A stretch of 64,000 nt of DNA, taken from contig NZ_CP092074.1 in assembly GCF_024138715.1 (NCBI RefSeq), positions 1,798,001-1,862,000 of the forward strand, read 5' to 3'. Below, one piece after another: positions 1-9,042 of this stretch. The translations under genes were made by a program, and so were the position numbers. The notes below the pieces were generated by a model. The model made no database searches, was not told where the DNA came from, and saw nothing but the letters and a program-made list of their open reading frames with translations. Positions within the stretch are counted from its first letter, which is position 1. The number at the start of each line of letters is the position of its first letter. Source of the stretch: Emticicia sp. 21SJ11W-3 (GTDB lineage: Bacteria > Bacteroidota > Bacteroidia > Cytophagales > Spirosomataceae).

Positions 1-117
1 CGACGCTCCGAAACTGATGGCCTCCTGTGCCTCCTGAACAGAACTGATGCAGCATATTTTAACACGAGGTATCAGGCTGGTCTTAGGCAGGGCTAATGGG
101 GTTCCGGGGGTTGTCAT
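1..117 (-). CDS. TrpF-like phosphoribosylanthranilate isomerase family protein (N-terminal fragment, runs off left edge)
   Basis: An open frame begins with ATG at 117 and runs leftwards off the window edge; 39 residues are visible. After about 17 residues it reads VKICCISSVQEAQEAISFGA. This resembles the first beta strand and helix of TrpF-type (beta/alpha)8 barrels, where VKICG, a helix and GAD are conserved; the Gly after KIC is Cys here. It lies 38 bp downstream of recR on the same strand. Some Bacteroidota carry stand-alone TrpF-like proteins outside trp operons. Only the N-terminus is visible, so neither catalytic function nor integrity can be judged. Confidence 0.5.
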   Translation of the reverse strand, partial: MTTPGTPLALPKTSLIPRVKICCISSVQEAQEAISFGAS

Positions 118-155
118 GCTTGTAATTACATTAATGTGAAACTCGGGCATTCATT

Positions 156-770
156 TTATTCATAAGCTATGCGGCTCAGAATACTTCTGCCCAGGGTTAC
201 TTCGTCGGTATATTCCAGGTCACCGCCAATGGGTATGCCCCGCGCAATGGTGCTGATTTTAACCGGAAATGCCCTTAGTTTTTTCTGCAGATAAAAAGCG
301 GTAGTATCGCCCTCCATAGTCGGGCTTAGAGCCAGAATCACTTCCTGCACCTTTTCTGTTTCATCTGTCTGTTCTAATCTTTTCAAGAGAGAGTCTATGT
401 GCAGGTCGTTGGGTCCTATGCCCATCATGGGCGATATAATGCCCCCCAGCACATGATACAAACCTCTGTATTGGGCTGTGTTTTCAACAGCCAGCACGTC
501 GCGGGTGTCTTCCACCACGCAAATTATCTGGCGGTCGCGGCGTGTTGAGCTGCAAATCTGGCAAAGTTCCTGGTCTGATATGTTGTGGCACTGGCGGCAA
601 TAGGTTGTTTGCGTACGCATGGCAACCAGTGCGTCAGCCAGTAACTGTGTTTGCGCTTCTTCTCTTTTCAGTAAATGCAAAACCAGTCTCAAGGCAGATT
701 TTTTTCCAATACCGGGAAGCTTTGAGATTTCAACGACAGCGTCTTCTATTAATTTTGAGGGGAAATTCAA
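156..770 (-). CDS. recR: Recombination mediator protein RecR
   Basis: RecR acts with RecO (and RecF) to load RecA on SSB-coated single-stranded DNA at gaps, in the cytoplasm. The 204-residue product has full family length and order: a helix-hairpin-helix with LPGIGKKSA near residues 18-26, a four-Cys zinc finger (C58, C61, C70, C73) and a Toprim domain from about residue 80 with VVEDTRD. The conserved GRSILSRIA-type tail is present. It follows clpS on the same strand with a 63-bp gap and may be co-transcribed with it. The identification is secure. Confidence 0.97.
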   Translation of the reverse strand: MNFPSKLIEDAVVEISKLPGIGKKSALRLVLHLLKREEAQTQLLADALVAMRTQTTYCRQCHNISDQELCQICSSTRRDRQIICVVEDTRDVLAVENTAQYRGLYHVLGGIISPMMGIGPNDLHIDSLLKRLEQTDETEKVQEVILALSPTMEGDTTAFYLQKKLRAFPVKISTIARGIPIGGDLEYTDEVTLGRSILSRIAYE

Positions 771-833
771 TGCAATAAAGCCTTTTGTTGTAACGAATAA
801 GATTGTACCGGATTTAATGTTGGGTAAAATACT

Positions 834-1127
834 TTATTTCAGCATTACTTCGGCCGAAATCTCTCTTCTGCAAATTTCATTTCTCATAGCTACCAACTCT
901 TCAAAATCACCGGATTTTACGGCACATTGCCCTTTATAGTGTATAATAAGTGTGCATTGCTCGGCCTGCTCGGGCGAATGATGACAAACATCAATTAAAG
1001 TTTCTATCACGTGGTCGAAGGTATTAAAATCGTCATTAAACACAACCAGCTCCCATAGTTTAATACTTGCAATATCCTCTACAACTTCCTCAATGATTTC
1101 AACCTCCGGATTCGGTAATGGTGTCAT
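834..1127 (-). CDS. clpS: ATP-dependent Clp protease adaptor ClpS
   Basis: ClpS binds the N-terminal domain of the ClpA/ClpC unfoldase and delivers N-degron substrates to ClpP. The 97-residue protein has an acidic, disordered N-terminus (about 22 residues) followed by the ClpS core VVFNDDFNTFDHVIETL, an A-E-Q helix, and the GQCAVKSGDFEEL strand and helix typical of the family. The N-D-D-x-x-T segment lines the N-degron pocket in known structures. It is transcribed towards recR and divergently from the symporter at 1332. The length is normal for a Bacteroidota ClpS. Confidence 0.93.
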   Translation of the reverse strand: MTPLPNPEVEIIEEVVEDIASIKLWELVVFNDDFNTFDHVIETLIDVCHHSPEQAEQCTLIIHYKGQCAVKSGDFEELVAMRNEICRREISAEVMLK

Positions 1128-1202
1128 TTCTAAAAACTTTACTAAATTTAATGAAACACTTTGAATATTGAATAAACAATCAACAGCTAAACAAATACAT
1201 CT

Positions 1203-1225
1203 GCCGGAAATGCTCAGTTTCCGGC
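1203..1225 (+). terminator. Hairpin with T-rich 3' side in the clpS/symporter intergenic region
   Basis: Perfect 8-bp stem GCCGGAAA/TTTCCGGC with a 7-nt loop, followed on the plus strand by TATTTTTAT. It lies 76 bp upstream of clpS and about 40 bp upstream of the symporter promoter, so no annotated gene needs it as a terminator. It may end a short plus-strand transcript or insulate the divergent promoters. Confidence 0.4.
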
Positions 1226-1266
1226 TATTTTTATGCTAATATAATTCATTCTTTGAAAAGAGCAGT

Positions 1267-1297
1267 TTTGTTATGGCAAAAAAAGTTTTGATATTTG
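1267..1297 (+). promoter_or_regulatory. Bacteroidota-type promoter of the SSS symporter gene
   Basis: TTTG at 1267-1270, a 19-bp spacer, then GATATTTG at 1290-1297, which has one mismatch to the TAnnTTTG -7 box of Bacteroidota sigma-A. The predicted start near 1303 leaves a leader of about 28 nt before the ATG at 1332. This argues against the TTG at 1305 as the start codon. Confidence 0.6.
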
Positions 1298-1331
1298 AAG
1301 CAAATTGACACAAACAGAAAACCCCGGTACA

Positions 1332-2768
1332 ATGAGTTCTACGCTTGCCCTGACCATTCTTGTTATTTATTTTCTGGTTCTGATAATCATTTCTGTCTAC
1401 ACAGCCAAGGGGGCCGACACCAATACTTTTTTTACCGCCAACCGGCAATCGCCGTGGTACTTAGTTGCCTTTGGTATGATAGGAACATCAATTTCGGGCG
1501 TAACGTTCGTTTCTGTTCCCGGTGCGGTGGGTAAAATCCAGTTTTCTTACTTTCAGGTTGTGCTGGGTTATGCGGTGGGTTATTGGGTAATTGCCACCAT
1601 ACTGATGCCCATGTATTATAAGCTAAACCTGATTTCTATCTACGGCTATCTCGAAAAACGCTTTGGGTTCTGGTCATACAAAACCGGCTCTGCATTCTTT
1701 CTGCTTTCTCGCACCGTTGGTTCAGCAGTGCGCATGTATGTGGCGGTGCAGGTATTGCAACTGGCTATTTTTGAAGACCTTGGCGTGCCTTTTGAACTGA
1801 CAGTGGTAATAGCCATGAGCCTTATTTTTGTATATACATTTAAGGGTGGCGTAAAGACCATTATTATAACCGATACTTTGCAGACTTTCTTTCTGTTGGC
1901 TGCTCTGGTAATGACTATCTATCTGATAGCCAAACAACTGAACCTGAGCGGAAGTGAATTGCTGACTACCATTACCGATAGCCCTTATTCTAAAATATTT
2001 GTATGGGACTGGGCCAATAAACACCACTTTGTAAAAGATTTTTTATCTGGTGCGTTTATTGCCATGACCATGACAGGCCTGGACCAGGACCTGATGCAGA
2101 AAAACCTTACCTGCAAAAGCATTGGCGAGGCTCAAAAGAATATGTTCTGGTTTTATGTGGTGCTGGTGTTTGTTAATCTTTTGTTCCTGAGCCTAGGGGT
2201 ACTATTGTATTTCTACTCAGAGAAAATGGGCTTGCCTATACCTGCCAAAACCGACGACCTGTATCCTTCATTGGCTCTGGGTAATCACTTCGGTACTTTT
2301 GCTGCTGTAACCTTTCTGCTGGGTATTACGGCTGCCACCTATGCCAGTTCAGACTCTGCACTTACTGCCCTTACCACTTCTTTTTGTGTTGATTTTCTGA
2401 AATTTGAAACCCGAACAGAAAAAGAAAGACAAAGGTTAAAGCACTGGGTACACATTGGGTTCACGGTTGTGTTTATTGTTGTAATAGTGGTGTTCAAGGC
2501 TTTGAACAGTCAGGAGGTAATTTCGGCTGTGTTTAATATTGCAGGCTATACTTATGGGCCGCTGCTAGGGCTATTTGCTTTCGGCTTGTATATGAAGCGC
2601 CCCGTGATAGATAAAATTGTGCCGTTTGTATGTGTGGCATCTCCGGTTCTGACTTACGTTTTTGAAGAAATCAGCATGAATGTATTTTCGTTTGAGTTCG
2701 GCTTCTCAAAGCTGATGCTGAATGGATTGATAACCTTTGTGGGCCTTTTTATATTTTCGCGGAAATAA
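1332..2768 (+). CDS. Sodium:solute symporter (SSS family)
   Basis: Inner-membrane Na+-coupled symporter of the SSS family (TC 2.A.21), with the LeuT fold and about 13 membrane helices over 478 residues. Family marks seen: the ANRQSPWYLVAFGMIGTSIS segment in TM2, the GYWVIATILMPMYYKLN segment with the YLEKRF motif that follows it, and a FKGGVKTIIITDTLQTFF helix. ATG 1332 is preferred over the in-frame TTG at 1305 because the latter coincides with the predicted transcription start. The substrate cannot be told from sequence; relatives carry sugars, sialic acid or amino acids. It converges with the nucleoside permease at 2830 and shares its terminator. Confidence 0.9.
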   Translation: MSSTLALTILVIYFLVLIIISVYTAKGADTNTFFTANRQSPWYLVAFGMIGTSISGVTFVSVPGAVGKIQFSYFQVVLGYAVGYWVIATILMPMYYKLNLISIYGYLEKRFGFWSYKTGSAFFLLSRTVGSAVRMYVAVQVLQLAIFEDLGVPFELTVVIAMSLIFVYTFKGGVKTIIITDTLQTFFLLAALVMTIYLIAKQLNLSGSELLTTITDSPYSKIFVWDWANKHHFVKDFLSGAFIAMTMTGLDQDLMQKNLTCKSIGEAQKNMFWFYVVLVFVNLLFLSLGVLLYFYSEKMGLPIPAKTDDLYPSLALGNHFGTFAAVTFLLGITAATYASSDSALTALTTSFCVDFLKFETRTEKERQRLKHWVHIGFTVVFIVVIVVFKALNSQEVISAVFNIAGYTYGPLLGLFAFGLYMKRPVIDKIVPFVCVASPVLTYVFEEISMNVFSFEFGFSKLMLNGLITFVGLFIFSRK

Positions 2769-2784
2769 CGACTTGGATAGATAT

Positions 2785-2826
2785 AAAACGAAGAAAGCTG
2801 CAAATGTCTGCAGCTTTCTTCGTTTT
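2785..2826. terminator. Bidirectional intrinsic terminator between convergent transporters
   Basis: Perfect 18-bp inverted repeat (2785-2802 and 2809-2826) with a 6-nt loop. The arm ends AAAAC/GTTTT give a T tract on both strands. It lies between the stops of the symporter (2768) and the nucleoside permease (2830), so it can serve both. Confidence 0.9.
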
Positions 2827-2829
2827 GGC

Positions 2830-4089
2830 TTAGTGATTAATCTTTACATCTGCCGCATTTTTTTCGTGCTTGTGTTTAAACAATACCGCAAACAGAAGGG
2901 CAACTATTAACGAATAGATAGCAAAGGTAAGCCATATACCGGGCCAGGTTTTGGTGCCATCGGCCAGTGTGAAATACTTCTGAATAATAAACCCACTAAT
3001 TAAACTGCCGGAAATTGCGCCAAAGCCATTTACCATCATCATAAATAAACCTTGTGCGCTGGCGCGTATTTTGGGGCTTGTGTAGGTTTCAATAAATAAA
3101 GACCCCGAGATATTGAAGAAGTCGAAGGCCATACCGTATACAATACAAGACAGAATAATCATCCACAGGCCATTGCCCGGATTCCCATAAGCCAGCAAAC
3201 CAAAGCGCAATACCCAGGCAAACATACTGAAGAGCATTACCTGCTTAATACCAAATCTTTTCAGAAAGAACGGAATAGCCAGAATGAATAGTGTCTCTGA
3301 AATCTGCGATATTGACATAATAATAGCCGGGTACTTAACGGCTATGGCGTCTTTATATTCGTTAACCCCTGCAAAGTCATGCAGGAAGGTGTCACCGTAA
3401 GCGTTAGTTAATTGCAAGGAGGCTCCCAGAAACATAGAGAATATAAAGAACATAGCAATTTTTACGTCTTTAAACAAAAAGAAGGCGTTCAGGCCCAATG
3501 TTTCGGCAAATGTCTTTTTATCTGATTCACGAGCCAATGGAGGGCAATTAGGTAGAGTGAATGAATAGATACCTAATACTACCGCTGCTGCGGCAGCTAT
3601 GTAAAACTGATTGTGCGATGTTTCGTTACCCGTTAAGCTGATAACCCACAAAGCCACCACAAAGCCAACTGTGCCCCAAACGCGAATAGGGGGGAAGTCG
3701 TTTACGATATCGTTTTGTTTATTGTTCAGAATAGTATAAGCAATAGAGTTGGCCAGCGCAATGGTGGGCATATAAAAAATAACTACCAGCAAAATAGCCC
3801 AGAAGAAATCGCCGGGGTTGTTTACTTCAGGAATATAAACCAGCGCAGCAGCCCCTAATAAATGCAGGATACCATATAGTTTTTCGGCGCTAACCCACTT
3901 GTCGGCAATGATGCCCGTAAGTGTAGGCATAAAGAGCGAGGCAATACCCATTGTTGAAAAAATGGCTCCGAATTCTGCACCTGACCAGTGTTTATTATTA
4001 AACCAGTAGCTCCCGATTGTAATGAGCCAGCAAGCCCATATAAAAAACTGGAGGAAATTCATAATGATTAATCTGAACCTGATACTCAT
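2830..4089 (-). CDS. Nucleoside permease, MFS nucleoside:H+ symporter (NHS) family
   Basis: Inner-membrane proton-coupled nucleoside uptake carrier of the NupG/XapB type (TC 2.A.1.10); 419 residues with about 12 membrane helices. The N-terminus (NFLQFFIWACWLITIGSYW) and the following segment with FGAIFSTMGIASLFMPTLTG and IADKW match this family closely. Further family marks are the IRVWGTVGF motif near the middle and GMAFDFFNISGSLFIET in the C-terminal half. It appears monocistronic. The C-terminus is polar and His/Lys-rich. A role in nucleoside salvage is inferred from the family. Confidence 0.88.
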   Translation of the reverse strand: MSIRFRLIIMNFLQFFIWACWLITIGSYWFNNKHWSGAEFGAIFSTMGIASLFMPTLTGIIADKWVSAEKLYGILHLLGAAALVYIPEVNNPGDFFWAILLVVIFYMPTIALANSIAYTILNNKQNDIVNDFPPIRVWGTVGFVVALWVISLTGNETSHNQFYIAAAAAVVLGIYSFTLPNCPPLARESDKKTFAETLGLNAFFLFKDVKIAMFFIFSMFLGASLQLTNAYGDTFLHDFAGVNEYKDAIAVKYPAIIMSISQISETLFILAIPFFLKRFGIKQVMLFSMFAWVLRFGLLAYGNPGNGLWMIILSCIVYGMAFDFFNISGSLFIETYTSPKIRASAQGLFMMMVNGFGAISGSLISGFIIQKYFTLADGTKTWPGIWLTFAIYSLIVALLFAVLFKHKHEKNAADVKINH

Positions 4090-4359
4090 TGTAAACGGGG
4101 ATAGAATGTTGATTAATATTAATTTGAAAGTATCTTAATAAAATACAGTAAACCTGCTATTGGCACACAGTTTTAAAATTTTGATTTATCCTGATGATTC
4201 TGCTAAGTAGTAACATATAGTGTTTAGGTGTATTGATTGTCTTAAATACAAAGTTTAGTTATTATTTAACCTGTAAATTTTGCATTAATAATACTTTTTT
4301 ACAGTCAGGGTGTGAATTAAACAAATTTTATTGAAATGAACACATTTTAAGAAGAATTT

Positions 4360-4391
4360 CCATAAAAAAGGGGGCTAATCATTAGCCCCCT
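4360..4391 (-). terminator. Intrinsic terminator of the ABC permease/M1 peptidase gene
   Basis: AGGGGGCTAAT at 4369-4379 and ATTAGCCCCCT at 4381-4391 form a perfect 11-bp inverted repeat, followed on the minus strand by TTTTTTATGG. It lies just past the stop at 4400. The rest of the 310-bp gap up to 4089 is A/T-rich upstream sequence of the nucleoside permease, in which no further gene or clear box is seen. Confidence 0.92.
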
Positions 4392-4399
4392 GGTAAATT

Positions 4400-7300
4400 T
4401 TAACCGCCTTCTGATTTTTCGGCAGCTTTGGTGTTGTCTTCTGCGTGCCGGTCTATCAGCTTGTTAATGGGGTCAACGCCGGCTTTTACAGGTTCTTCTT
4501 TTACAATGATGGTAAAAGTGTTTTTCTTCTGCGTTATTTTATGTTTTTTCAGGTAAAGCAGCTTTTCTTTTCCGTCTTTGCCTTTACCGTACACACCTAC
4601 ATCAATCCAGTCGTTAATGGCAACCGGCGTTTCGTTACCTGAGCTGTCTGCCCTGAATTTCTCGTTGGTTGATATAATTTTTACCTCAAAAGTCTTGTTT
4701 TTCAGAGGCTTGAACTCTACCTGCTCAACTTTGTTTTCAAACAAAGTGATGGTTTCAAACATATCATGAATAATATTCTTTAACGAATCAGGCGTTTGGT
4801 CTTTAAAGTATTTCAGTAAATCGTTGCTGGTGGGGTATCTTTTATTCTTAGAGTCAGGGCCCGGATACTGCCATTCGGCAAGGAAGTTTCGTAAAGCCGC
4901 ATTTACCTTTTCTTCGCCAATGTAATCCTGCAAGGCAAACATCACAACCGACCCTTTCCGGTAATGAATGTATCCCTGCCCTTCAACCATGTTCAAAGGT
5001 TGTTCTTTTTTGCGTTCGGTTGCCCGGCCTCTCAGGTAGCTGTTTAATTCATATTTCAAAAATTTCTGCATAATTTCTGGCGTTACAGCATGTTTCATGA
5101 CCATCAATGCCGAGTACTGCGCCTGCGTTTCTGATAACATGGCATTGCCTTTCACGTTGGCTTCAGCTACCTGATGCCCCCACCACTGGTGGCCCAGCTC
5201 ATGCGCCGTTACGTAAAAAGGCATATCCAGGTCTTCTTCGGGTTTGTCTACTTTCTGAATAAAGCCGATGCCCTCAGAGAACGGAACAGTATTGGCAAAA
5301 GACTGCGCAAATTCTGAATAGCGCGGAAACTCCATAATGCGCATCTGGCGGTACTGATAAGGGCTGAAATGCTTGCTGAAATAATCAAATGATGCCTTCA
5401 TAGATGCCATCATCTTGTTCAGGTTATATTCATGGCCCTTGTTGTAATATATTTCAAGGTCAACATTCTTCCATTTGTCTTTTTTAAGTTCATATCGGGC
5501 CGACACAATAGAATAAAAGTTGCACATAGGCACATCCATTTTGTAATGGAAATACTTACGGTCGTTTTCGTTCCAGGTTTTTTGCAGATACCCAGGTGCA
5601 ATGGCAGTCTGGTCTTTTTCGGTTCCAATTACCATTTCAAAGCGAATATAATCGGCATCATCACCAAAAAGGCTCTGCGATAAACCCACCGGATTACTCT
5701 GCTCCATCATGCGTTCTTTCTCCGGTAGTTTGTGCTTCCGTCTTGTGTCATCGTCACCTAGTTCGTACTCGCTCGAATACCCGATGGTCGGGAAATAAAG
5801 GTTATTAAAAAACGTACCATTATAAACAATATCGGTGTTGCCACCGGTGGCCTCAAAACCTTTGGTTTCATATCTGGTTTTAAACGACATCCTTACTGAA
5901 TCGCCGGGTGCCAACGGCTTGTTGAGCGTATAAATAGTATAGCCATACTTGCCATAGGTTTTGTTTTCTTTAGCGCCGCCGTCAAATCGCAGGTAATCGA
6001 GCTTCATTTTGTGCGCTTCATCATTTTGTATGTGTACATCGGCCATTGTCTTTGATGTCTTGTTTTTCAACCAGAAATAGCCCTCGGCCGTAAAATTCCT
6101 CTCCTGCGGGTATATCTCCACCTTCAGGTTTACATCTATTATTTTGGGCTGTGGCAAATGCTCAAATTTCTTCAGGGCTTTTTCGTAAGCTACCCTTTTT
6201 TCTTCTCCTTCCTCGCGGGTTTCGTAGGTGTTCAGCTGGTTTGTATTATAAAAAATATAGATACCAGCTGCAACAAATGAAGCCAGTGCAAAAAGCCCGA
6301 GCGTAACAACTGAACGGGTTAAGCGCAATCGGCCTACGCGCAACCGGGTTTTCATTACGGCCTCTGACCCACGCACCGAGAACACAACGGCCACTATGAA
6401 AAGAAAAGCAACAAAAGCAAACCAGTAAAATTTTAACCATGAAAAACGGGTAATGAAGTGCCCGTATTTGTTCATGTCGGAGTAATCTCGTAAGCTACCG
6501 CTACCGAATGAAAACAATGGATGCTGAATACCAGATGCCGCCAGGAAGAACGTAACCAGAAAGAACACGAACATCATGGCAAAGCCCACAAATTTGTTGT
6601 GTGCCATAACCTGCACAAAGAACGAGAGCAGCGTATAAAGCACCAGGAAGATCATGGTATTGGTAAAAAGCGATTTGAAATACAGTGAGATTTCGAAATT
6701 GAAATATCCATGACTGGCCTGTATGACAACACCTGAAAGAATGAGAATGAGTAGCAGGCCGGTATAAATTATAAGCAAGCCAACAAACTTTGAAAAGAGA
6801 TTTACCCAGTCGGGCACAGGAGTGGCATCTATAATAAGGTGCATATTGGTTACCCGCTCTTTCCAGATAAGCTCGCCTGAATAAAACACCACAATGATAA
6901 GGAAGTAAAGGTCAAAATTATTCAGGAGACCAATTACATTGGCTGTAATGGGGTAAGAGCTGGTACCATACATTTCTTCAAAATAGAACGAGCTGATAAT
7001 CAAATCGGCAAGGCCTATCATAATAATGGCAATGAACGGAATCTCGCGCACAACCATTCGGGTATAAAACAGGGATTCTTTCCAGAGTTGCTTCAAATGA
7101 GTTGAAAAGCCACTGAATTGCTGAACAACAGGGATGACCACCGCCTCGGGCCGGATACCTGATTTCTCTTCTTTAACCGCTTTTTTTCTGAACCAGCTGC
7201 TACGAACTACATTGTAGCTGAAAGAAAAGTATGTAACAACCAGAATGCATAGGGCTATACCTACCCAAATAAGCCTGTTCCATAATAGAACCCCTTCAAA

Positions 7301-8026
7301 TGGTGCAATAAGGGTGTTTTTTTGAGCGGGTGTCCAGTATTCGGTATAAATATTGAATGCCCTGAAACAGAATGGGTCTAGTAAAGCTGCCAGATTTTTG
7401 TTCTCAATGTCTCCGAGTATAGTGTCGGTAATCTGGTAGAGTACAAATAAAACGATGCCCTGCGTATAAATTACCACTGTAGAGCGGCTCAATGCCCCGG
7501 CAGCAAAAAAGATAGCGCCCTGTATGAAAATATTAGTAATGCCCCAATAGATAAAAGGTTGTAAATAAGACCAGGCATTGAAAGGTAACATTGATTTGCC
7601 TTTCCAGGAAGGCTCCCAGGGCAAATACTCACCTATGCTGAAACCCAGCATCAGTGCCATCCAGATGGCTGAATAAACAAGTACCATAACCAGAAAAGAC
7701 CCGAGAAAACGCCCAAAGAGATAATCAAACTTTGACACCGTGGTGCTGAACATCAAAGACTCCATCTTGTGTTCAAAATCCCTTAGCACAGCCACACCCA
7801 TAATAGCCGAGGCAATGAAGGTCATGAAGAAGGTCATGATGATGGTCATGGTGGCCAGAAAAAACGGAGAGTTCTCTTTGATTTGCCCTCCGGCTACCCC
7901 TTCAAAACTAACATATTTAGAGGTGGCGGCAGCAAAGCAGAGTAGAAACAGAATACCAAAATAGATATAAGTGGCAGGCCGGTTTTTTCTGTAAGAAAAC
8001 TCAAACCTTAGTATTTCGTTAAGCAT
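4400..8026 (-). CDS. ABC-2 type permease fused to an M1-family metallopeptidase
   Basis: The 1208-residue fusion pairs with the ATPase encoded 20 bp upstream. Residues 1 to about 590 form a multi-spanning ABC-2 permease made of two repeated blocks of membrane helices. The C-terminal half, from about residue 620, is a gluzincin domain: HELGH near residue 940 with WWGHQ after it, and a downstream LSETQAQYSAL helix that supplies the third zinc ligand (Glu). The usual GAMEN exopeptidase loop reads FSEGIG, so substrate handling at the N-terminus may differ from classical aminopeptidases. By topology the peptidase should face the periplasm. This architecture recurs in Bacteroidota, usually beside its ATPase; the transported substrate is unknown. 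Confidence 0.92.
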   Translation of the reverse strand: MLNEILRFEFSYRKNRPATYIYFGILFLLCFAAATSKYVSFEGVAGGQIKENSPFFLATMTIIMTFFMTFIASAIMGVAVLRDFEHKMESLMFSTTVSKFDYLFGRFLGSFLVMVLVYSAIWMALMLGFSIGEYLPWEPSWKGKSMLPFNAWSYLQPFIYWGITNIFIQGAIFFAAGALSRSTVVIYTQGIVLFVLYQITDTILGDIENKNLAALLDPFCFRAFNIYTEYWTPAQKNTLIAPFEGVLLWNRLIWVGIALCILVVTYFSFSYNVVRSSWFRKKAVKEEKSGIRPEAVVIPVVQQFSGFSTHLKQLWKESLFYTRMVVREIPFIAIIMIGLADLIISSFYFEEMYGTSSYPITANVIGLLNNFDLYFLIIVVFYSGELIWKERVTNMHLIIDATPVPDWVNLFSKFVGLLIIYTGLLLILILSGVVIQASHGYFNFEISLYFKSLFTNTMIFLVLYTLLSFFVQVMAHNKFVGFAMMFVFFLVTFFLAASGIQHPLFSFGSGSLRDYSDMNKYGHFITRFSWLKFYWFAFVAFLFIVAVVFSVRGSEAVMKTRLRVGRLRLTRSVVTLGLFALASFVAAGIYIFYNTNQLNTYETREEGEEKRVAYEKALKKFEHLPQPKIIDVNLKVEIYPQERNFTAEGYFWLKNKTSKTMADVHIQNDEAHKMKLDYLRFDGGAKENKTYGKYGYTIYTLNKPLAPGDSVRMSFKTRYETKGFEATGGNTDIVYNGTFFNNLYFPTIGYSSEYELGDDDTRRKHKLPEKERMMEQSNPVGLSQSLFGDDADYIRFEMVIGTEKDQTAIAPGYLQKTWNENDRKYFHYKMDVPMCNFYSIVSARYELKKDKWKNVDLEIYYNKGHEYNLNKMMASMKASFDYFSKHFSPYQYRQMRIMEFPRYSEFAQSFANTVPFSEGIGFIQKVDKPEEDLDMPFYVTAHELGHQWWGHQVAEANVKGNAMLSETQAQYSALMVMKHAVTPEIMQKFLKYELNSYLRGRATERKKEQPLNMVEGQGYIHYRKGSVVMFALQDYIGEEKVNAALRNFLAEWQYPGPDSKNKRYPTSNDLLKYFKDQTPDSLKNIIHDMFETITLFENKVEQVEFKPLKNKTFEVKIISTNEKFRADSSGNETPVAINDWIDVGVYGKGKDGKEKLLYLKKHKITQKKNTFTIIVKEEPVKAGVDPINKLIDRHAEDNTKAAEKSEGG

Positions 8027-8046
8027 AAAAATAATCTATGTAAGGT

Positions 8047-8913
8047 TTAAGCAAATATTTTAGAGAAGTAAACGTCTTCAAGGTCGCCTTCAATGGCTTC
8101 AAAATTACCATCGGGGTTGGTGTCAGCAAAAACATGGATAACAGGATTACCTGCTATGAGTTTTTCTGAAATCACCCTGAAATTGCTTTTATATTCAGCC
8201 AGTTCATTTTTACTGATGCGTTTTTCCCATATTTTGGCTGCAATAGATTTCAGGGCTTCGTCGGGGCTGCCTTTAAAGAGCACTTCACCTTTATTAAATA
8301 CGGCCATGTCTGAGCAAAGCTCTTTTACATCGTCTACTATATGGGTAGATAATATCACCACCGTGTTTTCGCCCAGTTCTGATAACAGGTTCAGAAAACG
8401 GTTTCTCTCTGCCGGGTCCAGCCCTGCAGTTGGTTCATCTACAATAATCAGCTTTGGGTTGGCTAATAGTGCCTGCGCTATACCAAAACGTTGTTTCATA
8501 CCGCCAGAATACCCACCCAGGTTCTTTTTGCGGGCGTCCCAGAGGTTGGTTTTTTGTAAGAGCGCTTCTACAACTGCTTTGCGCTCGGCCGAATTGGTGA
8601 TGCCTTTCAACACTGCCAGATGGTTAAGCAGCGTAAGCGCATCCACTTTTGGGTACACGCCAAATTCCTGCGGTAAATACCCCAGTGTTTTACGCACTTC
8701 TTCTTTCTGGGTCAGAACATTGATGTTTCCAAGACTTATTTCTCCGCTGTCTGGTTCCTGTAAGGTGGCGATGGTTCGCATGAGTGATGATTTACCTGCG
8801 CCATTAGGGCCAAGCAGACCAAACATACCCTGATTGATGGTGAGGTTTACATCTTTCAGGGCATGCACGCCGTTGGAATACGTTTTGTTGAGATTAGAAA
8901 TAACCAGTTGCAT
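8047..8913 (-). CDS. ABC transporter ATP-binding protein
   Basis: Cytoplasmic ATPase of 288 residues that energises the permease encoded 20 bp downstream. Seen in order: Walker A GPNGAGKSS near residue 35, Q-loop LPQEFGVYP, signature YSGGMKQR, Walker B LIIVDEPTAGLDP and the switch-region His in LSTHIVDD. The C-terminal 70 residues form an extension typical of ABC-2 exporters. The gene lies first in a two-gene operon and is also the nearest candidate for the promoter of that operon. The substrate of the complex is unknown. Confidence 0.93.
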   Translation of the reverse strand: MQLVISNLNKTYSNGVHALKDVNLTINQGMFGLLGPNGAGKSSLMRTIATLQEPDSGEISLGNINVLTQKEEVRKTLGYLPQEFGVYPKVDALTLLNHLAVLKGITNSAERKAVVEALLQKTNLWDARKKNLGGYSGGMKQRFGIAQALLANPKLIIVDEPTAGLDPAERNRFLNLLSELGENTVVILSTHIVDDVKELCSDMAVFNKGEVLFKGSPDEALKSIAAKIWEKRISKNELAEYKSNFRVISEKLIAGNPVIHVFADTNPDGNFEAIEGDLEDVYFSKIFA

Positions 8914-9042
8914 AATGAAGGTGTTATTTAGGTAGAAATTGAACCTAATATTAGGGATAAATAAAGGAGAGAGAAAAAAAATATGACAAAAGGACGATTT
9001 TATATATAGGGCTAATCTTTGCCTGTGTACTGGTATTCGTTT

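Noticed and set aside
8093-8833. 246-codon plus-strand open frame opposite the ABC ATPase gene
   Set aside because: It is antisense to a complete ATPase with all motifs, is Ser/Leu/Arg-rich and resembles no family; it is a codon-bias shadow.
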